Shown here piece after piece: positions 15,577 through 22,119 of a stretch of DNA of 40,772 bases (positions are counted from its first letter, which is position 1; each line of letters begins with the position of its first letter). The notes beneath the pieces were generated by a model, which worked only from the letters and a program-made list of their open reading frames with translations, did not search any database and was not told the DNA's origin. Where the stretch lies: positions 1 to 40,772 of IMG/VR virus record IMGVR_UViG_3300045107_000818; one strand, 5' to 3'. Both the position numbers and the translations under genes were made by a program. This stretch comes from a virus.

Positions 15577-17864
15577 GGCTTGCCTCTCCTCAGTTGCGAG
15601 AGCTTCAGCCGTGGCCGCGCGACGACCTTGGCGTCGGTCCCGAAGAGGACCGCCCCCTCCATCGACGCGGCGACCGCGCAGCCCACGAGGCCGTCAAGCC
15701 AGTGGTTGTCGAGTCCCTCAACACGGAGCTTCCACTCGTCGACCGTGCGGCCACGCCCCTCGGTCCGCACCCGGTACTCGCTCGTCAAGTGCTCGGAGAG
15801 GAGCCGGTGGTGCTCGGCCCTGTGGCCGAAAAGCGACAGCCCTCCCGGATCACCCATCGGCACCGCCAGCCGCGCATGCACGAACGACTTCCAGAAGTTC
15901 GTGTCGAAGAGCACGTGCCGAACGGCTCGTTTGCCGGTGACCACCGGGACGCGCCAGTTCAGCCCGACCCGCTCGCCCCGCTTGCGCTTGTAGTCGCTGA
16001 AGGGGAGGCTGCTCGCGCCGACGTACCGCCCGTGGCTGGGCGTCAGCACGCTGGCGTGCGGGCTCTGGCGGCAGAACTGATAGACCACGTCGGTGGACGA
16101 TCCCCAGTTGGCATCTATCAGGCAGCGGTCGATCCTCACCATCGCGCCATCATCGCGCCGCCACTCGCGAGCAACCTTCTGTTCGATCAGACGCTCCAGC
16201 CCGCCGTAGATCGCGCCCTCGGCCCCGGCGCGGACGGACGCAGCGCCAAGCGTGCGCTTGATGTCGCGGAGCGTGAAGTACGCCTGCTTCTGGTCCGGCT
16301 CGGTGCCGTAGTCGATGACGTGCCCCGTGAAGTCGTCTTCCCACGCGGCCACCAGGTAGAACAGCGCCTTGCCCTGCACGTCCACAAACATCGTCAGGTG
16401 CGAGCAACCCAGGGGAACCAGCCCGCGGGCGTGACCGTTCACCTTGGCGGCGATCTGGTCGGCGCTCAGCAGGTCGTCGGCCACTTCGACCTCCGGGAGC
16501 GGCTCGTTCTGATACTCGGCGAAGAACGCCGCCTCGTTCTGCAGCCGCAGGTTCATCGCGTGCTGCACCGCGGAGAGTTCGTCGTGGTTGAATCGCTCGG
16601 GCCAAGCGATGTCCGCCCCCGCGTCCATCTCCGCGCGGTGGGCCTTGTAGAACGCGGTCGCCTCCGCTCCGCCCCGATCGGCCTTGAGCCCCTCGGCCCG
16701 CAGCCGGGCGTACTCGGCCCAAAGACGGTCGGCCGTGGGGAACGAGTACACCATCTTGGTCCGCTCGCCTTGCCACTGCGGGTGCTTGTCCCGGTCAAGA
16801 ATGCGATCGGCCAGGTCGTCGGAGCGGACGACCGTCAGCGTCATGAGCCCGGCAATCTTCCGGCCCGGGCCGGCCAGCCCCAGGATCGCGCCGGCGAGGA
16901 TCCGCTCGCGGTTGGCGCACTGCGACGGCGAGCGTGCGCTCTCGTCGGTCTGCGGGTCGTCAATCAGCACGAGCGACGGGCGCACGCTCACGCCGTCCAC
17001 GCGCTTGTGCTTCATGCCGCGGATGCGCCCGGTGATCCCGGCGACGCGGATGATCGCGCCCGACGCCACCGAGCCCGAGATGGTGGGGAGCACGATCTCG
17101 CGGGCCGTCCAGCCGATGTGCGTCTGCTTGCCCTGATAGAGCTGGCCCGCGGCCCGCTGGTGGATGCCTTCGAGAGACCGAATGGGATGGCAGACCTCCG
17201 GGAAGTCGGCCCCGAGGATCTCGCTGTTCTCCAGCTCTGCCTTGATCGACTCGAGCATCCCCGCCGCGTGCTCCTCGTCGGAGCCGATGAGCGCCACGAA
17301 CTCGCGGTGCCCGTACAGCAGCGCCCACAGGCACGCCACCTCGCACAGACTCGTCTTGCCCGAGCCGCGCGGCATCGCCATCGCGAACAGCCCGCCGTCC
17401 AGCACGGCCTGCTCGATCTTGGCGATGACCTTGAGGTGATCATCGGACCACTTGAGGTGGAACGTCTGCCCGAAGTACGTCTCGCAGAAGTACCGAAAGT
17501 CCTTCGCGGCCCGTGCACGTCGCGCGGGGGCAGCGACGGGAGGCAGGTCGCCGATGTCGCGGCCCGAGAGCGAGAGCATGGCGTTGCGGAGCCGAGCCCG
17601 CTCCTTCAGCGCCTCGTAGCCCGTGAGCCCCTCAGGCGTTCGAGCCGCTTCGGCCAGCGCATCGTGCCGCGTCGTCACCAGCCACGCCACGTAACGGAAG
17701 AGATCGACCTTGCCCGCGTCGCCATCGGCCGCGACACGGAAGCCCGCGCGCGTGCGATGCCGGTGGAGCTGCCGCTCGCTGATCACCTCGCCCAGCGGCG
17801 TGCTGTTGAGCAGTCGCGCGAGTTCGCCGGGCTTGAGTTGGCGCGGGTCAATCGCCACCGGCAC
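15573..17864 (-). CDS. terL: Phage terminase large subunit
   Basis: 763 aa. Residues 1-70 form an N-terminal module with SERQLHRHRTRAGFRVA and DLFRYVAWLV. The ATPase has Walker A MPRGSGKT at 164-171, Walker B SLVLIDD at 297-303 and a motif ALIGSDEEHAAGMLESIK between them. The C-terminal nuclease region carries acidic strands TMFVDVQGKALFYLVAAW, RCLIDANWGSSTDV and LDNHWLDGLVG. The protein cuts concatemeric DNA and pumps it through the portal. The GTG 17864 start lies inside the end of the small-terminase-like gene; GTG 17858 has better spacing from a G-rich ribosome site. Confidence 0.93.
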   Translation of the reverse strand: MPVAIDPRQLKPGELARLLNSTPLGEVISERQLHRHRTRAGFRVAADGDAGKVDLFRYVAWLVTTRHDALAEAARTPEGLTGYEALKERARLRNAMLSLSGRDIGDLPPVAAPARRARAAKDFRYFCETYFGQTFHLKWSDDHLKVIAKIEQAVLDGGLFAMAMPRGSGKTSLCEVACLWALLYGHREFVALIGSDEEHAAGMLESIKAELENSEILGADFPEVCHPIRSLEGIHQRAAGQLYQGKQTHIGWTAREIVLPTISGSVASGAIIRVAGITGRIRGMKHKRVDGVSVRPSLVLIDDPQTDESARSPSQCANRERILAGAILGLAGPGRKIAGLMTLTVVRSDDLADRILDRDKHPQWQGERTKMVYSFPTADRLWAEYARLRAEGLKADRGGAEATAFYKAHRAEMDAGADIAWPERFNHDELSAVQHAMNLRLQNEAAFFAEYQNEPLPEVEVADDLLSADQIAAKVNGHARGLVPLGCSHLTMFVDVQGKALFYLVAAWEDDFTGHVIDYGTEPDQKQAYFTLRDIKRTLGAASVRAGAEGAIYGGLERLIEQKVAREWRRDDGAMVRIDRCLIDANWGSSTDVVYQFCRQSPHASVLTPSHGRYVGASSLPFSDYKRKRGERVGLNWRVPVVTGKRAVRHVLFDTNFWKSFVHARLAVPMGDPGGLSLFGHRAEHHRLLSEHLTSEYRVRTEGRGRTVDEWKLRVEGLDNHWLDGLVGCAVAASMEGAVLFGTDAKVVARPRLKLSQLRRGKP

Positions 17865-18117
17865 CCCCCACAGACATCTCCTTCACGAGCCACGCGGCGT
17901 AGTGGACGAGGTTGATGGTGCCGTTGGCGTTCGTCGGCGCGCCCGCGTCGATGTCGGCGCGGAGCATCTCCTCGGTGATTGGCCTGCCGCCCGCTCCCCC
18001 AATCCGCGTGAGCACCCGCGCCGCGTCCGCGACGCCAAGCGCGGCGGGGTTGAGCCGCGAGGGTCCCTGTCCCGATGCGCCGTGGGGCCCGGAACTAGGC
18101 GCGTGTTCGGGAGTCAT
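17848..18117 (-). CDS. Small protein, candidate small terminase subunit
   Basis: 89 aa. ALGVADAARVLTRIGGAGGR, then PITEEMLRADIDAGAPTNAN and GTINLVHYAAWLVKEM suggest a winged/HTH-type DNA-recognition unit like Nu1. Its second half parallels the N-terminus of the large terminase next to it (ISERQLHRHRTRAGF then DLFRYVAWLV), so the two may share a DNA-binding module. ATG 18117 has GGGAGG six bases upstream and is the first minus-strand gene after a divergent intergenic region. Much shorter than typical TerS proteins; an alternative is an uncharacterised packaging accessory. Confidence 0.55.
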   Translation of the reverse strand: MTPEHAPSSGPHGASGQGPSRLNPAALGVADAARVLTRIGGAGGRPITEEMLRADIDAGAPTNANGTINLVHYAAWLVKEMSVGGAGGD

Positions 18118-18287
18118 CGCGGACCTCCCGCGCACGGTTGCCCACATCGGTGGCGGACTTGCCCACATGTCGCAGAATCATCGAGAAATGCAGGCCGAAA
18201 GCCTTGCCTGTTCCCCATCAGCCGGCCAATGTGTGTCACACGCGAGCGGGAACAACCAAACCCCCGCACGCGACGGAGACCACGAAC
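18118..18287. promoter_or_regulatory. Divergent intergenic region with repeats (presumed promoters)
   Basis: 170 bp between the leftward packaging operon and the rightward small-gene cassette, so both need promoters here. TTGCCCACAT occurs twice in direct orientation at 18138-18147 and 18159-18168, 21 bp apart (two helical turns). The palindrome GTGTGTCACAC lies at 18231-18241. These are operator-like, but no clear -35/-10 pair could be fixed. Confidence 0.45.
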
Positions 18288-18638
18288 ATGGACGCGACCA
18301 CGAAGACCACGATCGACCTCACCAAGACCCTGGCCAAGGCCGGGTTCCGAATCCCCGCCATCGAACTCCACACGCCCGACGGACGCTGCTGGAACATCGC
18401 CACGGTCCCCGCCGGTCGCGGCCGCCACCTCGACGGGCACTGGGGCCCACGCCCCGGGTCGCTCGGCGGCTTCCGCCTCTTCGAGATCGACCGCGATACC
18501 GACGCACCCAACGAGCACGACGCGATCGACGGCGATACCTGGACCGCCGACGAACTGGTCGACTACCTCCGGGCGGTCGGCCAACCCAAGGACACGACGA
18601 GTTGGGACCGCAAGAACGACAACCACCCGACGACCTGA
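18288..18638 (+). CDS. Small hypothetical protein, first gene of plus-strand cassette
   Basis: 116 aa, no family recognised. DLTKTLAKAGFRIPAIELHT is a helix-strand start; CWNIATVPAGRGRHLDGHWG and GGFRLFEIDRDTDAPNEHDA follow, with TADELVDYLRAVG as a final helix. The ATG at 18288 has GGAG nine bases upstream. It opens a rightward cassette of five small genes embedded in a leftward phage genome and is followed directly by a terminator hairpin. Direction and separate regulation suggest a small regulatory or host-takeover protein; that is inference only. Confidence 0.6.
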   Translation: MDATTKTTIDLTKTLAKAGFRIPAIELHTPDGRCWNIATVPAGRGRHLDGHWGPRPGSLGGFRLFEIDRDTDAPNEHDAIDGDTWTADELVDYLRAVGQPKDTTSWDRKNDNHPTT

Positions 18639-18666
18639 AGCCCGCGTAATGCGGGCTTCTCTGTTT
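18638..18666 (+). terminator. Terminator-like hairpin
   Basis: AAGCCCGC, loop GTAAT, GCGGGCTT, then CTCTGTTT. The stem is eight perfect base pairs with a five-base loop, and it starts at the stop codon of the 116-aa gene. The short T-containing tail is weak, so partial read-through into the following genes is likely. Confidence 0.6.
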
Positions 18667-18698
18667 AGCAGAGACCACGAACCCAAAGGAGCACGACC

Positions 18699-18962
18699 AT
18701 GACGAAGCGCACACCCAAGACCACCAAGCCCGAACCGACCGCCGCCGAGACCTACGCCGCCCGCCGCAGCGACATCGCCCGCCTGATGGACGTGCTGCAG
18801 ATGGAACTCGACAAGCACGCCGAGGGGGCCAAGGCCGACCCACGCAACTGGGGCTTCGCGGGAAGCCTCGGGAAGGTCCGCAGCGACCTGATCGATCTGG
18901 TCGGGTTCCTCAGCAACATGGACCCCGAGCACGTCGAGGCCTTTCTGAACGACGCCGAGTGA
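18699..18962 (+). CDS. Small helical hypothetical protein
   Basis: 87 aa, basic N-terminus (TKRTPKTTKPEPT) then a helical body: AARRSDIARLMDVLQMELDK, GSLGKVRSDLIDLVGFLSNM and DPEHVEAFLNDAE. The ATG follows AAAGGAG. Small helical proteins of this form recur in phages of this type beside a HARE-HTH gene, as I recall, but no function is known. It stands second in the rightward cassette. Confidence 0.6.
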   Translation: MTKRTPKTTKPEPTAAETYAARRSDIARLMDVLQMELDKHAEGAKADPRNWGFAGSLGKVRSDLIDLVGFLSNMDPEHVEAFLNDAE

Positions 18963-18992
18963 CCCGAACCACCAACTGCTAGGAGCAACGCC

Positions 18993-19277
18993 ATGAACAT
19001 CAGAACGATCGTGATCGAAGGCATCGAGAAGGACTTGAAGATCAGCCGCACCGAGCGCGGCGCGGAGGTGACCATCGAGCAGAACACGCGCCACGCGGGC
19101 AGGCAGGACATCTGCATCGCGCACATCGCCCGCGACGAGAACCGGGAGAGCCGCTACGCGAAAGCCACCGAGGTCGCCAAGTTGGTCTACGGCACCGACC
19201 GCCGGGGCCAAGCCGCCGCCACCAACTCGATGGTCCACGACGTGCTCAACGAGATGGAGCGCGTCGCGGGCTGCTGA
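18993..19277 (+). CDS. Small hypothetical protein
   Basis: 94 aa with an alternating beta-hairpin start (NIRTIVIEGIEKDLKISRTE, then RGAEVTIEQNTRHA) and a helical end (YAKATEVAKLVYGTDRRGQ, then SMVHDVLNEMERVAGC). Family not recognised. ATG 18993 has AGGAG upstream. It lies third in the rightward small-gene cassette, 30 bases after the previous stop, so it is probably co-transcribed. Confidence 0.58.
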   Translation: MNIRTIVIEGIEKDLKISRTERGAEVTIEQNTRHAGRQDICIAHIARDENRESRYAKATEVAKLVYGTDRRGQAAATNSMVHDVLNEMERVAGC

Positions 19278-19290
19278 CACACGCCACGCG

Positions 19291-19343
19291 GCGTCGCGGG
19301 AAACCGCGACCGCCACGCTTCCCCGTAGCGATGTGCGACGGGG
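19291..19343 (+). promoter_or_regulatory. Two adjacent hairpins in the leader of the HARE-HTH gene
   Basis: The first is GTCGCGG-GAAA-CCGCGAC (19293-19310), a seven-pair stem closed by a GNRA tetraloop. The second is CCCCGT...ACGGGG (19321-19343) with an 11-base loop. Neither is followed by a T-run, so they look like a structured leader rather than a terminator. Confidence 0.45.
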
Positions 19344-19370
19344 TTCCGCACCAGACAGAAGGAGTTCAAC

Positions 19371-19910
19371 ATGGCTCGCAAAGGCACGATCAAGAACATG
19401 GGCAAGGTCAAGAACGAGATGAGCGACGCGTGGAAGGCCCGCAAGGCCGCGAAGAGCGCTCCGCCCGCCACGGCATCCGCCAAGACCGAGCGCCTCCGCA
19501 AGGCGGCGCTCGCGGAGATCAACAACCGGCTGGCGGACGGGAAGCAGGACCACGAGGTCCCCACCGCCAAGGAGGTCGCCAACAACGCGGCCGTCGAGGC
19601 GTCCGCCAAGGGCAAGAAGGCCACGGCCCCCAAAACGCCGAAGACTCCGAAGCCCGCGAAGGAGCCGAAGGCCAAGCGCGTCAGCGCCCTCGACGCGGCT
19701 GCGCAGGTGCTCGCCACGAGCGAGGTGCCGATGCGGGCGAAGGAGATGATCGCCGCGATGGAGGCGAAGGGCCTGTGGACGAGCCCCGGTGGGAAGACGC
19801 CCGAGGCCACGCTTTACGCCGCCATCATCCGCGAGATCGCCGCTAAGGGCACCGCCGCCCGCTTCAAGAAGCACGAACGCGGAGTCTTCGTCGCGGGGAA
19901 GGGAGCCTGA
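19371..19910 (+). CDS. HARE-HTH domain protein
   Basis: 179 aa. Residues 1-100 are Lys/Ala/Pro-rich and low complexity, resembling histone H1-like tails ([19 protein letters not shown], then [17 protein letters not shown]). Residues about 103-176 are a HARE-HTH winged helix: [78 protein letters not shown] domains occur in RNA polymerase delta subunits, restriction-modification proteins and chromatin factors. A basic tail plus winged helix suggests DNA or RNA-polymerase binding. ATG 19371 has AAGGAG upstream. Confidence 0.82.
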   Translation: MARKGTIKNMGKVKNEMSDAWKARKAAKSAPPATASAKTERLRKAALAEINNRLADGKQDHEVPTAKEVANNAAVEASAKGKKATAPKTPKTPKPAKEPKAKRVSALDAAAQVLATSEVPMRAKEMIAAMEAKGLWTSPGGKTPEATLYAAIIREIAAKGTAARFKKHERGVFVAGKGA

Positions 19911-19913
19911 ACC

Positions 19914-20183
19914 ATGAGCGCCACCCCCGCTCCCCAGCCCGCGCCGACCCAAGCCCAACTCGATGCCGTGCTGCAGGCCGCCCTGTACCTCCTCGGCGCA
20001 CGGCAGGACCGGATGCTCACCATCGAGGAATGGACGGACCTGGCGCGGGCTGTTGCCGCCTGCCAAGAGCGCAAGACGGCCGATTACCTCACCGAGCACG
20101 ACCTCGAGGACATCGCCGAGCGCTATGCCCTTGAATGGGACGAAGCGACCGACGGGGCTCTGCCCACGCTCGACGACGAGTGA
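19914..20183 (+). CDS. Small acidic hypothetical protein, last of plus-strand cassette
   Basis: 89 aa, helical and acidic at the C-terminus: QAQLDAVLQAALYLLGARQD, EWTDLARAVAACQERKTADY, TEHDLEDIAERYALEWDEAT. No known family. ATG 19914 lies three bases after the HARE-HTH stop with GGGAG upstream, so it is translated from the same message. A bidirectional terminator hairpin follows at 20207. Confidence 0.6.
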   Translation: MSATPAPQPAPTQAQLDAVLQAALYLLGARQDRMLTIEEWTDLARAVAACQERKTADYLTEHDLEDIAERYALEWDEATDGALPTLDDE

Positions 20184-20191
20184 GGCGTTCA

Positions 20192-21571
20192 TCACGCCTT
20201 GCTCCCAGCCGCGACCCGCTTGTGGGTGGTCGCGGCTTTCTCTTCGGTCACACCCTTGGCCGGGAGCCGCTCCGCCTTGCGGCCCGTGAACTTCTCCCAA
20301 CGCTGCACGATCACGTCGCAGTAGAGCGTGTCGAGTTCCATGAGAAACGCGCTCCGCCCGGTCATCTCTGCGCCGATGAGCGTGCTCCCGCTGCCGCCGA
20401 AGAGGTCGAGCACGTTCTCGCCGGGACGCGATGAGAACTCGATGGAGCGGCGGGCCAACTCCACGGGCTTCTCCGTGAGGTGAACCATGCTCTGCGGGTT
20501 GACCTTCTTGATCGACCAGGTGTCCGGCACGTTGGCAGGGCCAAAGAAGCGATGGGCCGCGCCTTCCTTCCAGCCGTAGAAGCACCACTCGTGATTGCCC
20601 ATGAAGTCCTTCCGCGTGAGCACCGGGTGCTCTTTGATTCAGATGATCGCCTGCGCGAAGTAGAGCTCGCAGCGTTTGAGCACTGGCGGGTAGTTGCCGC
20701 AGTTGGCGTAGCCGCCCCAGATGTAGAACGTGCTGCCGGGGATCAGCACGCGGGTGATGTTGCCGAACCAAGCGGCGAGAAGCCGATCGAACTCGTCGTC
20801 CGACACAAAATCGTTGGCCAGCGGCCGGTCCTTGGCGCGGAGCTTCTTGTGCGTGGCGCGGCTCTTCTCGGGGTAGCGGTTGAGGTCAGCGCTCTGCTGG
20901 TCGTGCTGGTCGGCCTTGCCCGGCAACGCGAACGAGCTCAGGCCGGCAACGATCGCGTTGTTGGAGCGCGGCTCGACCTTCACGTTGTACGGCGGATCGG
21001 TGTTGACGAGGTGGATCGGCTGGCCATCAAGCAGACGGTCCAGGTCCTCGGGCTTGGACGAGTCGCCGCACATCAGGCGGTGGTTGCCGAGCACCCAGAT
21101 GTCGCCGGGAACGGTGGTCGCGGCGTCCGGCGCGCCCGGCACGTCATCGGGATCGGTCAAACCCTCGCTGCCCGCGGGGGCCATGATGGCGCTGAGATCC
21201 TCAGCGGTGAAACCGAGCAGCGCGAGATCGAAGTCCACGCCCTTGAGGTCGGCCAGCTCCAGAGGCAGGAGCTCCATGTCCCACGACGTCAGCGTGGCGA
21301 CCTTGTTGTCGGCGATGCGCAGCGCCTTGACCTGGTCGGGCGTGAGATCCGTCGCGCGGATCGTCGGCACCTCCTTGAGGCCGAGCTTTCGCGCGGCGCG
21401 AAGCCGCGTGTGCCCGGCGATGATCACGCCCTCAGCGTCGATCAGGATCGGCACCTTGAAGCCGAACGCCTCGATGCTCTTAGCGACAGCATCGATCGCG
21501 GCGTCGTTGATGGTGCGAGGGTTGCGGTCGTACTCGTGGACCGCGTCGATGGGAAGCGTTTCGATGTTCAT
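20192..21571 (-). pseudogene. ParB-N/DNA methyltransferase fusion with in-frame TGA
   Basis: Reads as one 459-codon gene but for TGA at codon 311 (20641-20639). Residues 1-100 are a ParB-type N-terminal domain with AGHTRLRAARKLGL. DPPY at 192-195 is motif IV of N6-adenine or N4-cytosine methyltransferases; after the stop, VLDLFGGSGSTLIGAE (387-402) is the SAM-binding motif I and TEKPVELARRSIEFSS precedes it, giving beta-class order. The stop replaces the tryptophan that homologues have, as I recall, in QAIIW.KEHPVLTRKDFMG, so it looks like a single TGG-to-TGA change. The first half lacks SAM binding and the second lacks DPPY. Reinitiation at GTG 20623, behind AAAGAG, or a read error are alternatives. 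ATG 21571 has GGAG six bases upstream. Confidence 0.8.
20207..20244 (+). terminator. Terminator hairpin at the convergent gene junction
   Basis: AGCCGCGACC, 11-base loop, GGTCGCGGCT, then TTCTCTT. The stem is ten perfect pairs. It lies 24 bases after the last plus-strand gene and inside the 3' end of the minus-strand methyltransferase gene, so it can stop the rightward cassette from running into leftward genes. Confidence 0.7.
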
Positions 21572-22119
21572 AGCGATCTCCGTCGTGAGCGCCGGCGCGG
21601 CGCATGGGGCGTCGAGGTGGCCCGCCGCACACGCGGTGGGTCCGGGGGTCGGTGGATCGCTGGTTGGTTGGCTGGATCGCTCGGGCAGTCGGGCCCGTCC
21701 GGGGGCGGATTCCGCCCGCTTGTGACCCGCTACGGGCCCCGCCCGTTGGCCACGGGTTCGCCCACGTTGGCCCACGTCGCGTTCCTGGCGGGCGGGTCTA
21801 CCAACCCCGCCAGGCGTCCGGTACGCACGCGGGCGGGCGAAAGAAACTCATTCGCCGATTGCGGCTGTTCCCGCGGGCCAAGCGACGCGATTCCTGGCGG
21901 GAAGGAACCATGCCCCCCAGGCTTCCCCCTTGGTAGGCTTCCGGCTGTAAGGCCCCCGCTAGGCGCGGCCTGGCACACGACCTGCACGGGCGAACTCGTC
22001 GGGGGACTTCTTTCACCTTCTTTCACCATTTCACCCCCCCCCTCGCGCAGACACACACATACGCGCACGCGGGGGTGGGGGAAAGAAGGTGAAAGAGGGA
22101 AAGAAGTGTGTGTATGTGT
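21572..22119. other. Non-coding 548-bp region, candidate replication origin
   Basis: Between the methyltransferase start and the PrimPol-helicase stop no minus-strand frame shows protein-like sequence; the open frames here are Pro/Gly/Arg-rich and have no ribosome site. It holds a nine-pair hairpin (CCTGGCGGG/CCCGCCAGG, 21784-21814), an 11-bp direct repeat TTCCTGGCGGG (21782 and 21892), and at its left end the polypyrimidine/polypurine inverted repeat with TTTCACC repeats. Repeats plus asymmetry beside a primase gene are typical of phage or plasmid origins, but this is inferred. Confidence 0.45.
22006..22107. repeat. Imperfect inverted repeat of polypyrimidine/polypurine arms with TTTCACC repeats
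   Basis: Left arm 22006-22042 is pure pyrimidine apart from a few A; right arm 22071-22107 is nearly pure purine and pairs with it, including a perfect 15-bp match (CTTTCACCTTCTTTC and its complement). About 28 bases separate the arms. TTTCACC occurs at 22011, 22021, 22029 and 22147, CTTCACC at 22158, and inverted GGTGAAA at 22088. The last two direct copies lie in the 3' end of the PrimPol gene. Confidence 0.6.

Noticed and set aside
15594-17915. 773-codon plus-strand open frame
   Set aside because: Complement of the large terminase gene; composition (Arg/Val/His-rich) and lack of motifs mark it as a shadow.
18114-20771. 885-codon open frame on the minus strand
   Set aside because: Opposite a set of plus-strand genes each with a good ribosome site and protein-like composition; the product is Arg/Gly/Leu-rich without recognisable domains, a shadow caused by high GC.
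21730-22068. 112-codon minus-strand frame in the region before the methyltransferase
   Set aside because: Pro/Gly/Arg-rich, no ribosome site, and overlaps the inverted repeat; better described as non-coding.
21816-22110. GT/AC-rich stretch as a tRNA or small RNA gene
   Set aside because: No cloverleaf or clear promoter-terminator pair could be built; it is explained better as part of the inverted repeat.
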